Both the position numbers and the translations under genes were made by a program. The notes under the pieces are model-generated. The model was not told the DNA's origin. It saw nothing but the letters and a program-made list of their open reading frames with translations, and did no database searches. From positions 1 to 37,081 of the forward strand of contig JAQWFB010000008.1 in assembly GCA_028704635.1 (NCBI GenBank): a stretch of 37,081 nt of DNA. The letters are read 5' to 3'. This DNA comes from Candidatus Shapirobacteria bacterium. GTDB taxonomy: Bacteria; Patescibacteriota; Microgenomatia; UBA12405. Positions 8,687 to 15,652 of the stretch are shown piece by piece; within the stretch, counting starts at the first letter, position 1, and each line of letters opens with the position of its first letter.

Positions 8687-9375
8687 TTTTTTTTGAAGAT
8701 TAAAATTGCGGCACGAGGCAATCCAATGTAATCTTGATATCTGGGATATTTTTTGGCCAAATCAGCGGGAATAATAGCGTCTTTTTGTTGAACTAATTTG
8801 AAACCGGAATTTAAAAATTTTTTTATGATTAAATCTAATGGTTCATATTGAAGTGTTAACTCTGCTGACCCACCGAGAGTTGAGGTTTTATATGGTGTTC
8901 TAGTTTTAGTAGATTTTAAAGATTGATTTTTGGTTGATTCAAAAATGGGATGAGCAAAGGAAAATATAATTAAACCATTAGGCTTAATTATTCGATACAA
9001 CTCTTCGGTTAATTTAATTAAATTTTTAATATAGTGAATAACCATATTGGAAAATATAAGATCAAAAGAATCATTAGCAAACGGAAAATCTGTTTCAATT
9101 TCAACTAATTTATATTCAATATTGGATAACTGTCTTTTATTTTTAGCAATTTTAATTAAATTTTGAGAATTATCTATCCCAACGACTTTTTTATATTTTT
9201 TAGCAAGTAATTTGGTCCAATATCCATTACCACAGCCTAGATCTAAAACAGTTAAATCTTTTTCTTTGGGTAAAGAAGACGACATTAAAGGATTTATTAG
9301 AAATGTATGAGGGATATCACCGGTATCACCCATTAATTCATCATAAGGTTTGGCAATTTGATCGTATTGAGCCAT
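8683..9375 (-). CDS. class I SAM-dependent methyltransferase
   Basis: 230 residues with a Rossmann methyltransferase fold. Motif I is VLDLGCGNGYW, the acidic residue at the end of strand 2 is in VVGIDNS, and FDLIFSNMVIHYI is motif IV. The profile resembles Methyltransf_11/UbiE-like small-molecule methyltransferases; the substrate is unknown. TACAAT ends 6 nt before the ATG. Its stop codon overlaps that of the VirD4-like gene in a TTAA. Confidence 0.88.
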   Translation of the reverse strand: MAQYDQIAKPYDELMGDTGDIPHTFLINPLMSSSLPKEKDLTVLDLGCGNGYWTKLLAKKYKKVVGIDNSQNLIKIAKNKRQLSNIEYKLVEIETDFPFANDSFDLIFSNMVIHYIKNLIKLTEELYRIIKPNGLIIFSFAHPIFESTKNQSLKSTKTRTPYKTSTLGGSAELTLQYEPLDLIIKKFLNSGFKLVQQKDAIIPADLAKKYPRYQDYIGLPRAAILIFKKN

Positions 9376-9381
9376 TACTAA

Positions 9382-9387
9382 ATTGTA
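9382..9387 (-). promoter_or_regulatory. -10 box, leaderless start of methyltransferase
   Basis: Minus-strand TACAAT ends 6 nt before the ATG at 9375, within the 19-nt gap to the recombinase gene. Confidence 0.6.
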
Positions 9388-9394
9388 GCAATTT

Positions 9395-10264
9395 TTAAAG
9401 CTCTTTTAGTTTAATACCTTTGGATTCTTCTTTGTTGTCGATTAATTCCAAATATTTTTCAGTAGTGGAAATTCTTTTATGACCAACAATTTGGGAAACA
9501 ACATCGATTGGAACACCTGATTTAAGTTGAAAAACAATGAAGGTGTTGCGAAGATCGTTAACTTTAATATCTTTAATATCTGCTTTATTAAAATAACGAT
9601 TTAAAAGACTTCTAATATTTCTAGCTAAAAGACTACGACCAGTTTTGGTGACAAAAACATTTTTAGCTTTGCCAGGATAACGACCGTCGTCTAAGTATTT
9701 TTTAAGAGCAGTTTTGGCTGAATTATTTAATGGAACAACTCGAGAAGAATGAGATTCGTAAGTTTCGATTAAGATTTCGTTTTCTTTAACGTCATCTAAT
9801 TTTAAATTTTCAATTTCTTTAATTCGTAAACCTGATTGGAGCATTAATTCAACAATAGCAGTGGCACGATTATCGTTACGACAAGCGTCACGAAGAGATC
9901 GATATTCAATTGGTTTTAAAATTTTTGGTAAATCATTTTCATATTTTGGATGTTTAACTTCAACCGAAGGATCGGTAGTAATAATACCCTCATTTTTTAA
10001 AAAAGAGAAGAAATTTTTGATTGAGTTAAGTTTACGAGAAATAGATTTAGCCGTGTATTCGTTTTGGGTTAAATCTTTTTTAAAAGCTTCAATAGAACTC
10101 TCGGTGACAGTTTCAATATTAAAAGTTTGATCCTGTTTTTTTAAGAATGTAATTAATTGGTTTAAGTCGCCTTTGTAAGCTACAATAGTATTACTTGACT
10201 TGCCATTTTTGGTAAGCGCATTGGTAAAAAGACTTAGAGCGTTTTCAAGTGATAAGTCGGCCAT
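9395..10264 (-). CDS. tyrosine recombinase (XerC/D-like) with substituted active-site residues
   Basis: 289 residues. An N-terminal SAM-like core-binding domain (about 1-105) precedes a C-terminal phage-integrase catalytic domain. Retained catalytic residues are R147 (SGLRIKEIENL), R239 (NDLRNTF), H262 (VGHKRISTTEKYL) and nucleophile Y271. The usual His of the HxxR box is Asn (N236), and the position of the beta-hairpin Lys (GKG in XerD) is occupied by Glu (about E170). The length matches XerC/XerD, and as the only recombinase here it could be the chromosome dimer resolvase, but the altered residues make activity uncertain. No attachment site or other mobile-element genes were found next to it. 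Confidence 0.85.
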   Translation of the reverse strand: MADLSLENALSLFTNALTKNGKSSNTIVAYKGDLNQLITFLKKQDQTFNIETVTESSIEAFKKDLTQNEYTAKSISRKLNSIKNFFSFLKNEGIITTDPSVEVKHPKYENDLPKILKPIEYRSLRDACRNDNRATAIVELMLQSGLRIKEIENLKLDDVKENEILIETYESHSSRVVPLNNSAKTALKKYLDDGRYPGKAKNVFVTKTGRSLLARNIRSLLNRYFNKADIKDIKVNDLRNTFIVFQLKSGVPIDVVSQIVGHKRISTTEKYLELIDNKEESKGIKLKEL

Positions 10265-10272
10265 AAATATAA

Positions 10273-10278
10273 ATTTTA
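10273..10278 (-). promoter_or_regulatory. -10 box upstream of the recombinase gene
   Basis: Minus-strand TAAAAT ends 8 nt before the ATG at 10264. Slightly longer spacing than most starts in this window. Confidence 0.45.
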
Positions 10279-10293
10279 CTAATAAATATGGCT

Positions 10294-10299
10294 TATAAT
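10294..10299 (+). promoter_or_regulatory. -10 box of the FtsB/DivIC-like gene (with leader)
   Basis: TATAAT ends 28 nt before the ATG at 10328, leaving a leader of about 20 nt. This is one of the few genes here not predicted to be leaderless; no convincing Shine-Dalgarno is present. Confidence 0.5.
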
Positions 10300-10327
10300 A
10301 ACATTAATTAGGATTAATTACAAGTTA

Positions 10328-10675
10328 ATGAAAAAAATTTTTTTAATTGTCTTTGGTTTAATAATATCTGGGTCAATAATTGGTAATATAAAAACTCAAT
10401 ATAGTACCCTGAGTGAAGCAGAAAAACAGAATTTAAAAATAGAAAAGGAAATATCTAAACTTAATCAAGAAAATCAGATTTTAAATCAGAAGGTGGAATA
10501 TGCCACTAGTAGTGCTTTTTTAGAACAGGAAGCACGTGATAAATTAGCTTTGGGGAATGAAAATGATACTTGGCTGGATTTGGGTGAGGAAAAAAAGATA
10601 GATTTGTTTCCTAAGATTAATGAAACCAAAAAAATAGCTAGAATTAAGCAGTGGATTAGCCTGTTTACTCGGTAA
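10328..10675 (+). CDS. septum formation initiator family protein (FtsB/DivIC-like)
   Basis: 115 residues. An N-terminal membrane anchor (IFLIVFGLIISGSIIGNI) is followed by a coiled coil rich in Lys, Glu, Gln and Leu (about 25-60) and a short segment EQEARDKLALGNENDTW that matches the C-terminal box of FtsB/DivIC proteins. These bitopic proteins act in the divisome, linking FtsL and FtsQ/DivIB at the septum. The size fits the family. The gene is monocistronic, just before the tRNA cluster and divergent from the recombinase. Confidence 0.75.
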   Translation: MKKIFLIVFGLIISGSIIGNIKTQYSTLSEAEKQNLKIEKEISKLNQENQILNQKVEYATSSAFLEQEARDKLALGNENDTWLDLGEEKKIDLFPKINETKKIARIKQWISLFTR

Positions 10676-10701
10676 AATGATCGTGATAGAATATCGAACA
10701 A

Positions 10702-10728
10702 GTCTCCTACTCATAAAGCTTCGGAGAC
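10702..10728 (+). other. hairpin immediately upstream of a CAT tRNA
   Basis: GTCTCC and GGAGAC arms enclose a 15-nt loop, ending 6 nt before the tRNA. There is no T-tract, so it is not a typical terminator. A possible TAGAAT -10 box at 10686-10691 would place the hairpin in the pre-tRNA leader. Confidence 0.45.
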
Positions 10729-10734
10729 TATACA

Positions 10735-10804
10735 TGCGGGGTAGTGTACGGCTGCACGTGAGGCTCATAATCTCACAGGCTAGGTTCAACTCCTAGCCCC
10801 GCAA
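10735..10804 (+). tRNA. tRNA-Met (CAT), probably the initiator
   Basis: The cloverleaf has acceptor TGCGGGG/CCCCGCA, D-stem GTGT/GCAC with a short 6-nt loop, anticodon stem TGAGG/TCTCA with loop CTCATAA (anticodon CAT), and T-arm CTAGG/CCTAG with TTCAACT loop. The GCGGGG acceptor and the CTCATAA loop resemble bacterial initiator tRNAs. However, position 1-72 is a U-A pair and the anticodon stem lacks the three consecutive G-C pairs typical of initiators, so the assignment is uncertain. CCA is not encoded. Confidence 0.88.
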
Positions 10805-10815
10805 CAAACAAAGGG

Positions 10816-10848
10816 GTCGTCTTTAATTAGACGGCTTTTTTGTTTTTT
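10816..10848 (+). terminator. intrinsic terminator after tRNA-Met (CAT)
   Basis: GTCGTCT and AGACGGC form a 7-bp stem with a 6-nt loop followed by a T-rich tract. It separates the first CAT tRNA from the next tRNA, which has its own -10 box. Confidence 0.85.
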
Positions 10849-10877
10849 AAAAACAGGGAAATTATTATATTTTTTGG

Positions 10878-10883
10878 TATAAT
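10878..10883 (+). promoter_or_regulatory. -10 box of the second CAT tRNA
   Basis: TATAAT ends 12 nt before the mature tRNA 5' end, consistent with a short leader removed by RNase P. The tRNA-Ile 58 nt further on may be co-transcribed. Confidence 0.65.
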
Positions 10884-10895
10884 TCCAACTACCAT

Positions 10896-10969
10896 AGCAG
10901 GGTAGCTCAGCCGGTTAGAGCGTAGCATTCATAACGCTAAGGTCGCGGGTTCGAGTCCCGCTCCTGCTA
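10896..10969 (+). tRNA. tRNA-Met (CAT), probably elongator
   Basis: Full cloverleaf: acceptor AGCAGGG/TCCTGCT, D-arm GCTC/GAGC, anticodon loop TTCATAA (anticodon CAT) and T-arm GCGGG/CCCGC with TTCGAGT loop. The innermost anticodon-stem pair is an A-C mismatch. A CAT anticodon could also be lysidine-modified tRNA-Ile2, but a tRNA-Ile with a genuine UAU anticodon follows, so elongator Met is the simpler reading. CCA is not encoded. Confidence 0.9.
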
Positions 10970-10973
10970 CAAA

Positions 10974-11020
10974 CCCCTCTGTCCTACGGACATCTCCCCT
11001 TGACGAAGGGGGAGAAAATT
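10974..11020 (+). repeat. dispersed double-hairpin repeat, copy 1
   Basis: CCCCTCTGTCC begins the element. A small GTCC-TAC-GGAC hairpin is followed by a larger one built on CTCCCCTTGACGAAGGGGGAG, then AAAATT. It lies between two tRNA genes and shares its architecture with copies at 13661, 16806, 19104, 21898 and 32919. Confidence 0.8.
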
Positions 11021-11027
11021 AAATCTA

Positions 11028-11101
11028 GGGTATGTAGCTCAGTTGGTTAGAGCACCGATCTTATAAGTCGGGGGTCCATGGTTCGAATCCATGCATACCC
11101 A
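11028..11101 (+). tRNA. tRNA-Ile (TAT, UAU anticodon)
   Basis: A well-formed cloverleaf: acceptor GGGTATG/CATACCC, D-arm GCTC/GAGC, anticodon stem CCGAT/GTCGG, loop CTTATAA giving anticodon TAT, T-arm CATGG/CCATG with TTCGAAT, discriminator A. UAU reads AUA directly. Most bacteria instead use a CAU anticodon modified to lysidine by TilS, so this gene is unusual. CCA is not encoded. Confidence 0.93.
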
Positions 11102-11117
11102 CCCTAAAAAATAGATT

Positions 11118-12119
11118 TTAGTAATTCAAAAACATTTTCTCTTTAACTTGGCGGAGGGTTTCGGCGGCGACTTTGCGGGCTTTGGCAGTTCCTTCCATAA
11201 TAATTTTATCGACAATTTCAGGATGAGTTTCGTAATAATGACGTTTTTCTTGAATAGGAGCTAAGAATTTAATAATGTTATCGGCTAATTGATTTTTACA
11301 AGCAACACATCCCCTACTGCCGGCTTTACATTCAGATTCAACAATTTTTACATCTTTTGGGTCAGTGAACATTTTATGATAATAAAAAACCATACAATCA
11401 GCTGGATGACCCGGATCAGTAAGGCGGATTTTTAGAGGATCGGTGTAGGCCATTTTCACTTTTTGGCGAATAATTTCGGGAGAATCACTTAAATAAATGG
11501 CATTATTTAGACTTTTACCCATTTTAGAGTTACCATCGAGGCCTTTGACTCGAGGAAAATTACCGACTTGAGCTTTGGGTTCAACTAGAATTTGACCATA
11601 AATTTCATTGAATTTTCGAACAATTTCTCTAGCTAATTCGATGTGAGGAAGTTGATCTTCGCCAACAGGAACTAATTCAGCTTTGAAAGCAGTGATATCG
11701 GCGGCTTGGCTGACAGGGTAACCTAAAAATCCATAGGTAATATTTTTTTTAAACAATTTTTCTTTTTGTTTAAATTCTTCTTTGGTAGTGGGATTGCGCT
11801 CGAGACGAGCAATAGAAACTAAATTTGAATAGTAAACGGTTAATTCAGCAATTTCGGGAATCATTGACTGAATAAAAATAGTTGATTTTTGGGGATCGAT
11901 GCCAACGGCAAGATTGTCCATTACTACTTCTTTAACATTATCACGGACATTGCTGGGAGTTAAAAAATTGTCTGTTAAAGCCTGAACATCGGCAATAATT
12001 ACAAAAGTTTCGTATTTATCTTGAAGCTCGACACGAGATTTAAGAGCACCAAAATAATGGCCGATATGAAGCGGACCAGTAGGACGGTCACCTGTTAGAA
12101 TGCGGGGTTTTGTTGTCAT
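11118..12119 (-). CDS. trpS: tryptophanyl-tRNA synthetase
   Basis: 333 residues from the chosen start (MTTKPRIL). It is a class Ic synthetase charging tRNA-Trp. HIGH is HIGH at 18-21 in PLHIGHYFGAL and KMSKS is KMGKS at 199-203. A Cys-rich segment (C, then GCVAC) near residue 265 is common in bacterial TrpRS. The ORF track begins 15 nt earlier, but the internal ATG is preferred: minus-strand TAAAAT ends 5 nt before it and the protein then begins like other TrpRSs. It runs convergent towards the tRNA cluster. Confidence 0.96.
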   Translation of the reverse strand: MTTKPRILTGDRPTGPLHIGHYFGALKSRVELQDKYETFVIIADVQALTDNFLTPSNVRDNVKEVVMDNLAVGIDPQKSTIFIQSMIPEIAELTVYYSNLVSIARLERNPTTKEEFKQKEKLFKKNITYGFLGYPVSQAADITAFKAELVPVGEDQLPHIELAREIVRKFNEIYGQILVEPKAQVGNFPRVKGLDGNSKMGKSLNNAIYLSDSPEIIRQKVKMAYTDPLKIRLTDPGHPADCMVFYYHKMFTDPKDVKIVESECKAGSRGCVACKNQLADNIIKFLAPIQEKRHYYETHPEIVDKIIMEGTAKARKVAAETLRQVKEKMFLNY

Positions 12120-12124
12120 AAAGA

Positions 12125-12130
12125 ATTTTA
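12125..12130 (-). promoter_or_regulatory. -10 box that sets the trpS start
   Basis: Minus-strand TAAAAT ends 5 nt before the ATG at 12119. It lies downstream of the longer ORF's first ATG (12134), so that ATG would not be transcribed. Confidence 0.6.
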
Positions 12131-12138
12131 CCATGTGT

Positions 12139-12144
12139 TATAAT
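12139..12144 (+). promoter_or_regulatory. -10 box of the bL25 gene
   Basis: Plus-strand TATAAT is the best -10 candidate for rplY. It predicts a leader of about 70 nt, in contrast to the leaderless starts of most genes here. Confidence 0.6.
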
Positions 12145-12150
12145 TCTTCC

Positions 12151-12221
12151 TAGTTTATTAAGGCCGAAGTTAGGTAGCCCACGCAGTAGCGGGGCAAAGG
12201 AACATTAGGCAAAAAATTAAA
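12151..12221 (+). promoter_or_regulatory. structured 5' leader of the bL25 gene
   Basis: About 70 nt separate the likely transcription start from the ATG and are GC-richer than the surroundings. GCCGAAGTT (12163-12171) can pair with AACATTAGGC (12201-12210) with G-A mismatches, enclosing a second hairpin GCCC/GGGC (12177-12180 with 12192-12195) capped by GC-AGTA-GC. An imperfect helix with internal purine mismatches recalls the loop E target that bL25 binds in 5S rRNA, so autoregulation is plausible but unproven. No Shine-Dalgarno precedes the ATG. Confidence 0.5.
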
Positions 12222-12881
12222 ATGACAAAAGAAAAAAAACAAATAAAAGCAGAATTAAGAACTGTTTTAGGTAGAAAAGTTAAAAAAATAAGAAAAGAAG
12301 GTCTTTTGCCAGCGACTGTTTACGGACGTAATTTTGAACCAATTTCGGTTCAATTTAAAGCCATGGAATTGGAAAGACTTTTTAATGAAGTGGGAGAGTC
12401 TGGGTTGGTGGAATTATTGATTGATACTCAAAAAATACCAGTTTTATTTAGGAATCCACAATATAGTCCGGTTGAAAGTGATTTAGTCCATATTGATTGT
12501 TATAAAGTTAATTTAAAAGAAAAAATAACAGCAACTGTGCCAATTGAATTTATTGGAGAATCTCAAGCAGTTAAAGAAGGAAATAATTTGGTTGAAGTTA
12601 GTAATGATGTTGAGATTGAGGCTTTACCGGCTGATTTACCAGAAAGTATTACTGTGGATATTACTGTATTGAATACAGTTGACGATATGATTACTGTTGG
12701 TGATATTAAATTGGGTGAAAAAATGGAGATGGTGACTCAATTGGATCAAGTGATTGTTAAAGTTGAAAAACCAAGAGTTGAAGAAGAAGCACCAGTTGAA
12801 GAAGAAGCACAAGGGGCAGCTCCAGCAATGAATCAAAAGACTGAGGAAGAAAAAGCCGAAGCTGAGAAAAAAGAAGAGTAA
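12222..12881 (+). CDS. rplY: ribosomal protein bL25 (CTC/TL5 type)
   Basis: 219 residues. The N-terminal domain (about 1-92), with RTVLGRKVKKIRKEGLLPATVYG, is the 5S rRNA-binding bL25 fold; the second domain (about 95-185) is the TL5/CTC beta-rich extension (SITVDITVLN). The last 35 residues are an acidic low-complexity Glu/Ala tail. It binds 5S rRNA in the central protuberance of the large subunit. The gene follows a structured leader and ends 1 nt before the convergent neighbour. Confidence 0.94.
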   Translation: MTKEKKQIKAELRTVLGRKVKKIRKEGLLPATVYGRNFEPISVQFKAMELERLFNEVGESGLVELLIDTQKIPVLFRNPQYSPVESDLVHIDCYKVNLKEKITATVPIEFIGESQAVKEGNNLVEVSNDVEIEALPADLPESITVDITVLNTVDDMITVGDIKLGEKMEMVTQLDQVIVKVEKPRVEEEAPVEEEAQGAAPAMNQKTEEEKAEAEKKEE

Positions 12882-12882
12882 T

Positions 12883-13341
12883 TTATTTGGACAGTGAATA
12901 ATAAAGCCTGTCAATATCATCCCGAATGGGATCGAGTTGGCGGGCTTTTTGGATGGAAACCAAACTATTTTGTTTTTGATTTAAAAGAAACTGAACTCGG
13001 GCTAATTCAATAAGATCTTCGACTGATTTATTAGATTTGGAATTTAAATAATCAACTTTTTTTTGAAGTTCTGATGGTTGATAGTTAAATTTATAATCGC
13101 TTATCTCTGAGGAATTTAATTTTGGTTCGAGCTTGGCAGCGTTTACCCAATCATTGTTTTGAACCAAAAGACGCCATAAATTAAGACGACCAGAATAACT
13201 GTCGCCTTGATTTAGGCTGAATAATTGAATTTTGGTTTGAGTAAAAATATCTGGATTTTTATTTAAAATAAAAAAATTAAGACTGATGATACCGATTAGA
13301 AAAAGACAAATAAATGAATAGATTATTTGTTTAATTTTCAT
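12883..13341 (-). CDS. small membrane-anchored protein with TPR-like C-terminus
   Basis: 152 residues, function unknown. One N-terminal transmembrane segment or uncleaved signal (about 7-27, IYSFICLFLIGIISLNFFIL) is followed by a soluble helical region. NSLVSIQKARQLDPIRDDIDRLYYSL near the C-terminus resembles a tetratricopeptide repeat. The start overlaps the 3' end of valS by 11 nt, so it is probably co-translated with ValRS; no link in function is apparent. Confidence 0.65.
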   Translation of the reverse strand: MKIKQIIYSFICLFLIGIISLNFFILNKNPDIFTQTKIQLFSLNQGDSYSGRLNLWRLLVQNNDWVNAAKLEPKLNSSEISDYKFNYQPSELQKKVDYLNSKSNKSVEDLIELARVQFLLNQKQNSLVSIQKARQLDPIRDDIDRLYYSLSK

Positions 13342-15637
13342 TGATAGGCCAGGAAGAAGAAATTAACAATTCTTTTTTGAAATTGAACTTTTCTTTAAGG
13401 TTTTGATAGACGGTTTCGGTGACGAAAGGAATAAATGGATGAAGTAATTTAAGGCTAGCTTTTAAAACAGTAAGTAAAATTGGTATAGTTTCCTCTCCTC
13501 TATCTTTGGCGTTTTCAATGTAGACGTCGCAAAATTCATGCCAAAAGAATTGGTATAAATTTTCAGATGCTTGTCCGAAATGATAACTTTCTAAATTTTT
13601 AGTAGTGGAAATAATGATTTTATTTAATTTTTCTAAAATATCTTTATCGGCTTGACTAAATCCCTCTAAATCTCCCTTTGACAAGGGAGACTTTAATTCA
13701 GAAATTTTTAAATCTGGATTTTTTTCATGGAGACGGTCAATTAACATTTCGACAAAACGAGAGGCGTTCCAAATTTTATTAACAAAGTTACGTTGGGCAC
13801 GAATTTTATCTTCGGAAACAACAAAATCACTGGCTGGAGCGATGCCATAAACAAGTGACATTCTGAGAGCATCAGTGCCGTATTTTTCGGTCATATCTAA
13901 AGGATTAATAACATTGCCTTTACTTTTACTCATTTTTTGACCTTTAGCATCGGTAACTTTGGAATGAAGGTGGACAGTTTTGAAAGGGACATCACCAGTA
14001 AGATAAAGACCAAACATAGTCATACGAGCAACCCAGAAAAATAAAATATCCCAAAGGGTATCCATAATAGTGGTGGGGTAAAAATAATCAAAATCTGGGG
14101 AAGATTTGCTAGGGTCGGCAGTATTAAAACCAAGTGTGCTTAATGGCCATTGACCACTTAAAAACCAAGTGTCAAAAGTGTCGGTTTCTTGGATTAGATT
14201 TACTGAATTACATTTTGAACAATTATCGAGATGTTCAACAGTAAAATCAGTACCAACTGGAGCAACTAAAGATTGAAGGCCATTGTTAATTTCTTCAAAA
14301 GAATATTTATTTTTTGTATTACGATAAAAATCAGAAACAATATTTTTATTTTTATCTAAGAAGTTTAATTTTATGTCGGGATTACAATCTAAACAGTACC
14401 AAGCAGGAATACGTGGACCCCAAACAATTTGGCGAGAGATGTTCCAATCTCGAATATTTTCCATCCAGGTGATATAAGTTTTTTTGAAACGATTTGGGAA
14501 AAATTTTAATTGACCGGTTTTAGCAGCTTCAATGGCTGGTTTGGCTAAAGGAGCAATTTTGACATACCACTGAGGAGCAGTGATGGGTTCGATGGGGTTA
14601 CCACAACGATAACAATGACCAACTTCATGGGAATAATTTTCAATTTTTTCCATTAAGCCGGCGGCGGTCAAGTCATCGACAACCATTTGACGGACTTGTT
14701 TTGGAAAAAAACCACGATATTTTTCAGGAACATTATTGTTGGATTTACCGTCGTAATCAAAAATGCGAACAAATTCCAAATTATGTTTTTTGGCCATGTC
14801 GTAATCTTCAGGAGAATGACTTGGGGTAACTTTAACAGCACCGGTACCAAATTCGATGTCAATTGAATCTTCCCCAATTACAGGGATTTCTTTATTAACT
14901 AAGGGAAGAGTAATAGTTTTACCAATTAAGTCTTTATATCTTTTATCTTTGGGATTAACGGCGATGGCAGTATCACCGAGCATGGTTTCAGGACGAGTGG
15001 TGGCGACAGTTATTGGGCCATATTTAATGTACCAAAGATGAGAGTCGACAGTTTTATGGTCAACTTCGAGGTTAGAAAAAGCAGTGCCACAACGAGTACA
15101 ATAATTGACGATTTTTTCATCGCGATAAACTAAACCATCGTGGTAAAGTTTTTTAAAAGTGGCGAGAACATTATCAACAATGGCTGGTTCTAAACTGTAA
15201 TGGTAACGAGTCCAATCCATAGAGAAGCCAAGCTTCTTCATTTGGAATTGATTTAATTTTCGGTTGTCTTCAACAAAATCCCAAATCATTTGGTAAAGGG
15301 TTTGGCGATCAAAATCGAAACGACTTTTACCTTCTTTTGCCAATCTTTTTTCAAAAACGAATTGTGTTTCAATACCGGCATGATCGCCACCAGGAAGCCA
15401 AAGAGTGGGTTGGCCAAGCATGCGATGATAACGAACTAAAATATCTTGAATAGTAAAAAGAGCGTGACCCATGTGCATGGGGTCGTTAGCATTGGGAAGA
15501 GGCAAAATTATAGAAAAAGGTTTATCTTTAATTTTGGCAACTTTAGGGTTTTTAGGGACAACTGGGGTGAAAGCGCCAGACTCGAGCCATTGATCATAAA
15601 TATGGCCTTCTTGGGAGGAATTATAAGCTTTATCCAT
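13331..15637 (-). CDS. valS: valyl-tRNA synthetase
   Basis: 768 residues, a class Ia synthetase. HIGH is HMGH in PNANDPMHMGHALF near the N-terminus, KMSKS is exact in GQKMSKSKGNVI, and the editing domain (VATTRPETMLGDTAIAVNP) lies between them. CxxC knuckles (CTRC, CYRC, CSKC) suggest bound zinc. It is shorter than E. coli ValRS and lacks the long C-terminal coiled-coil arm. Residues about 647-659 (SPLSKGDLEGF) are the translation of a dispersed repeat inserted in frame in the anticodon-binding region. TAAAAT ends 6 nt before the ATG. Confidence 0.96.
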   Translation of the reverse strand: MDKAYNSSQEGHIYDQWLESGAFTPVVPKNPKVAKIKDKPFSIILPLPNANDPMHMGHALFTIQDILVRYHRMLGQPTLWLPGGDHAGIETQFVFEKRLAKEGKSRFDFDRQTLYQMIWDFVEDNRKLNQFQMKKLGFSMDWTRYHYSLEPAIVDNVLATFKKLYHDGLVYRDEKIVNYCTRCGTAFSNLEVDHKTVDSHLWYIKYGPITVATTRPETMLGDTAIAVNPKDKRYKDLIGKTITLPLVNKEIPVIGEDSIDIEFGTGAVKVTPSHSPEDYDMAKKHNLEFVRIFDYDGKSNNNVPEKYRGFFPKQVRQMVVDDLTAAGLMEKIENYSHEVGHCYRCGNPIEPITAPQWYVKIAPLAKPAIEAAKTGQLKFFPNRFKKTYITWMENIRDWNISRQIVWGPRIPAWYCLDCNPDIKLNFLDKNKNIVSDFYRNTKNKYSFEEINNGLQSLVAPVGTDFTVEHLDNCSKCNSVNLIQETDTFDTWFLSGQWPLSTLGFNTADPSKSSPDFDYFYPTTIMDTLWDILFFWVARMTMFGLYLTGDVPFKTVHLHSKVTDAKGQKMSKSKGNVINPLDMTEKYGTDALRMSLVYGIAPASDFVVSEDKIRAQRNFVNKIWNASRFVEMLIDRLHEKNPDLKISELKSPLSKGDLEGFSQADKDILEKLNKIIISTTKNLESYHFGQASENLYQFFWHEFCDVYIENAKDRGEETIPILLTVLKASLKLLHPFIPFVTETVYQNLKEKFNFKKELLISSSWPINEN
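13661..13697 (+). repeat. dispersed double-hairpin repeat, copy 2, inside valS
   Basis: TCTCCCTTTGACAAGGGAGA forms the main hairpin, preceded by CCCTC and followed by CTTTAATT as in the other copies; the small first hairpin is reduced. It is read from the other strand in frame by valS without a stop or frameshift. Confidence 0.8.
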
Positions 15638-15643
15638 GGATGT

Positions 15644-15649
15644 ATTTTA
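15644..15649 (-). promoter_or_regulatory. -10 box, leaderless start of valS
   Basis: Minus-strand TAAAAT ends 6 nt before the valS ATG, inside the 15-nt gap to the upstream gene. No -35 box is seen. Confidence 0.65.
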
Positions 15650-15652
15650 GCA

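Noticed and set aside
9395-10264. integrated mobile element around the tyrosine recombinase
   Set aside because: No attachment-site repeats, no phage or plasmid genes and no change in composition flank it; the tRNA cluster is 0.5 kb away but shows no duplicated tRNA end.
12636-12920. 94-residue minus-strand ORF rich in Phe
   Set aside because: It is the antisense of the acidic Glu-rich tail of bL25 and has no independent support.
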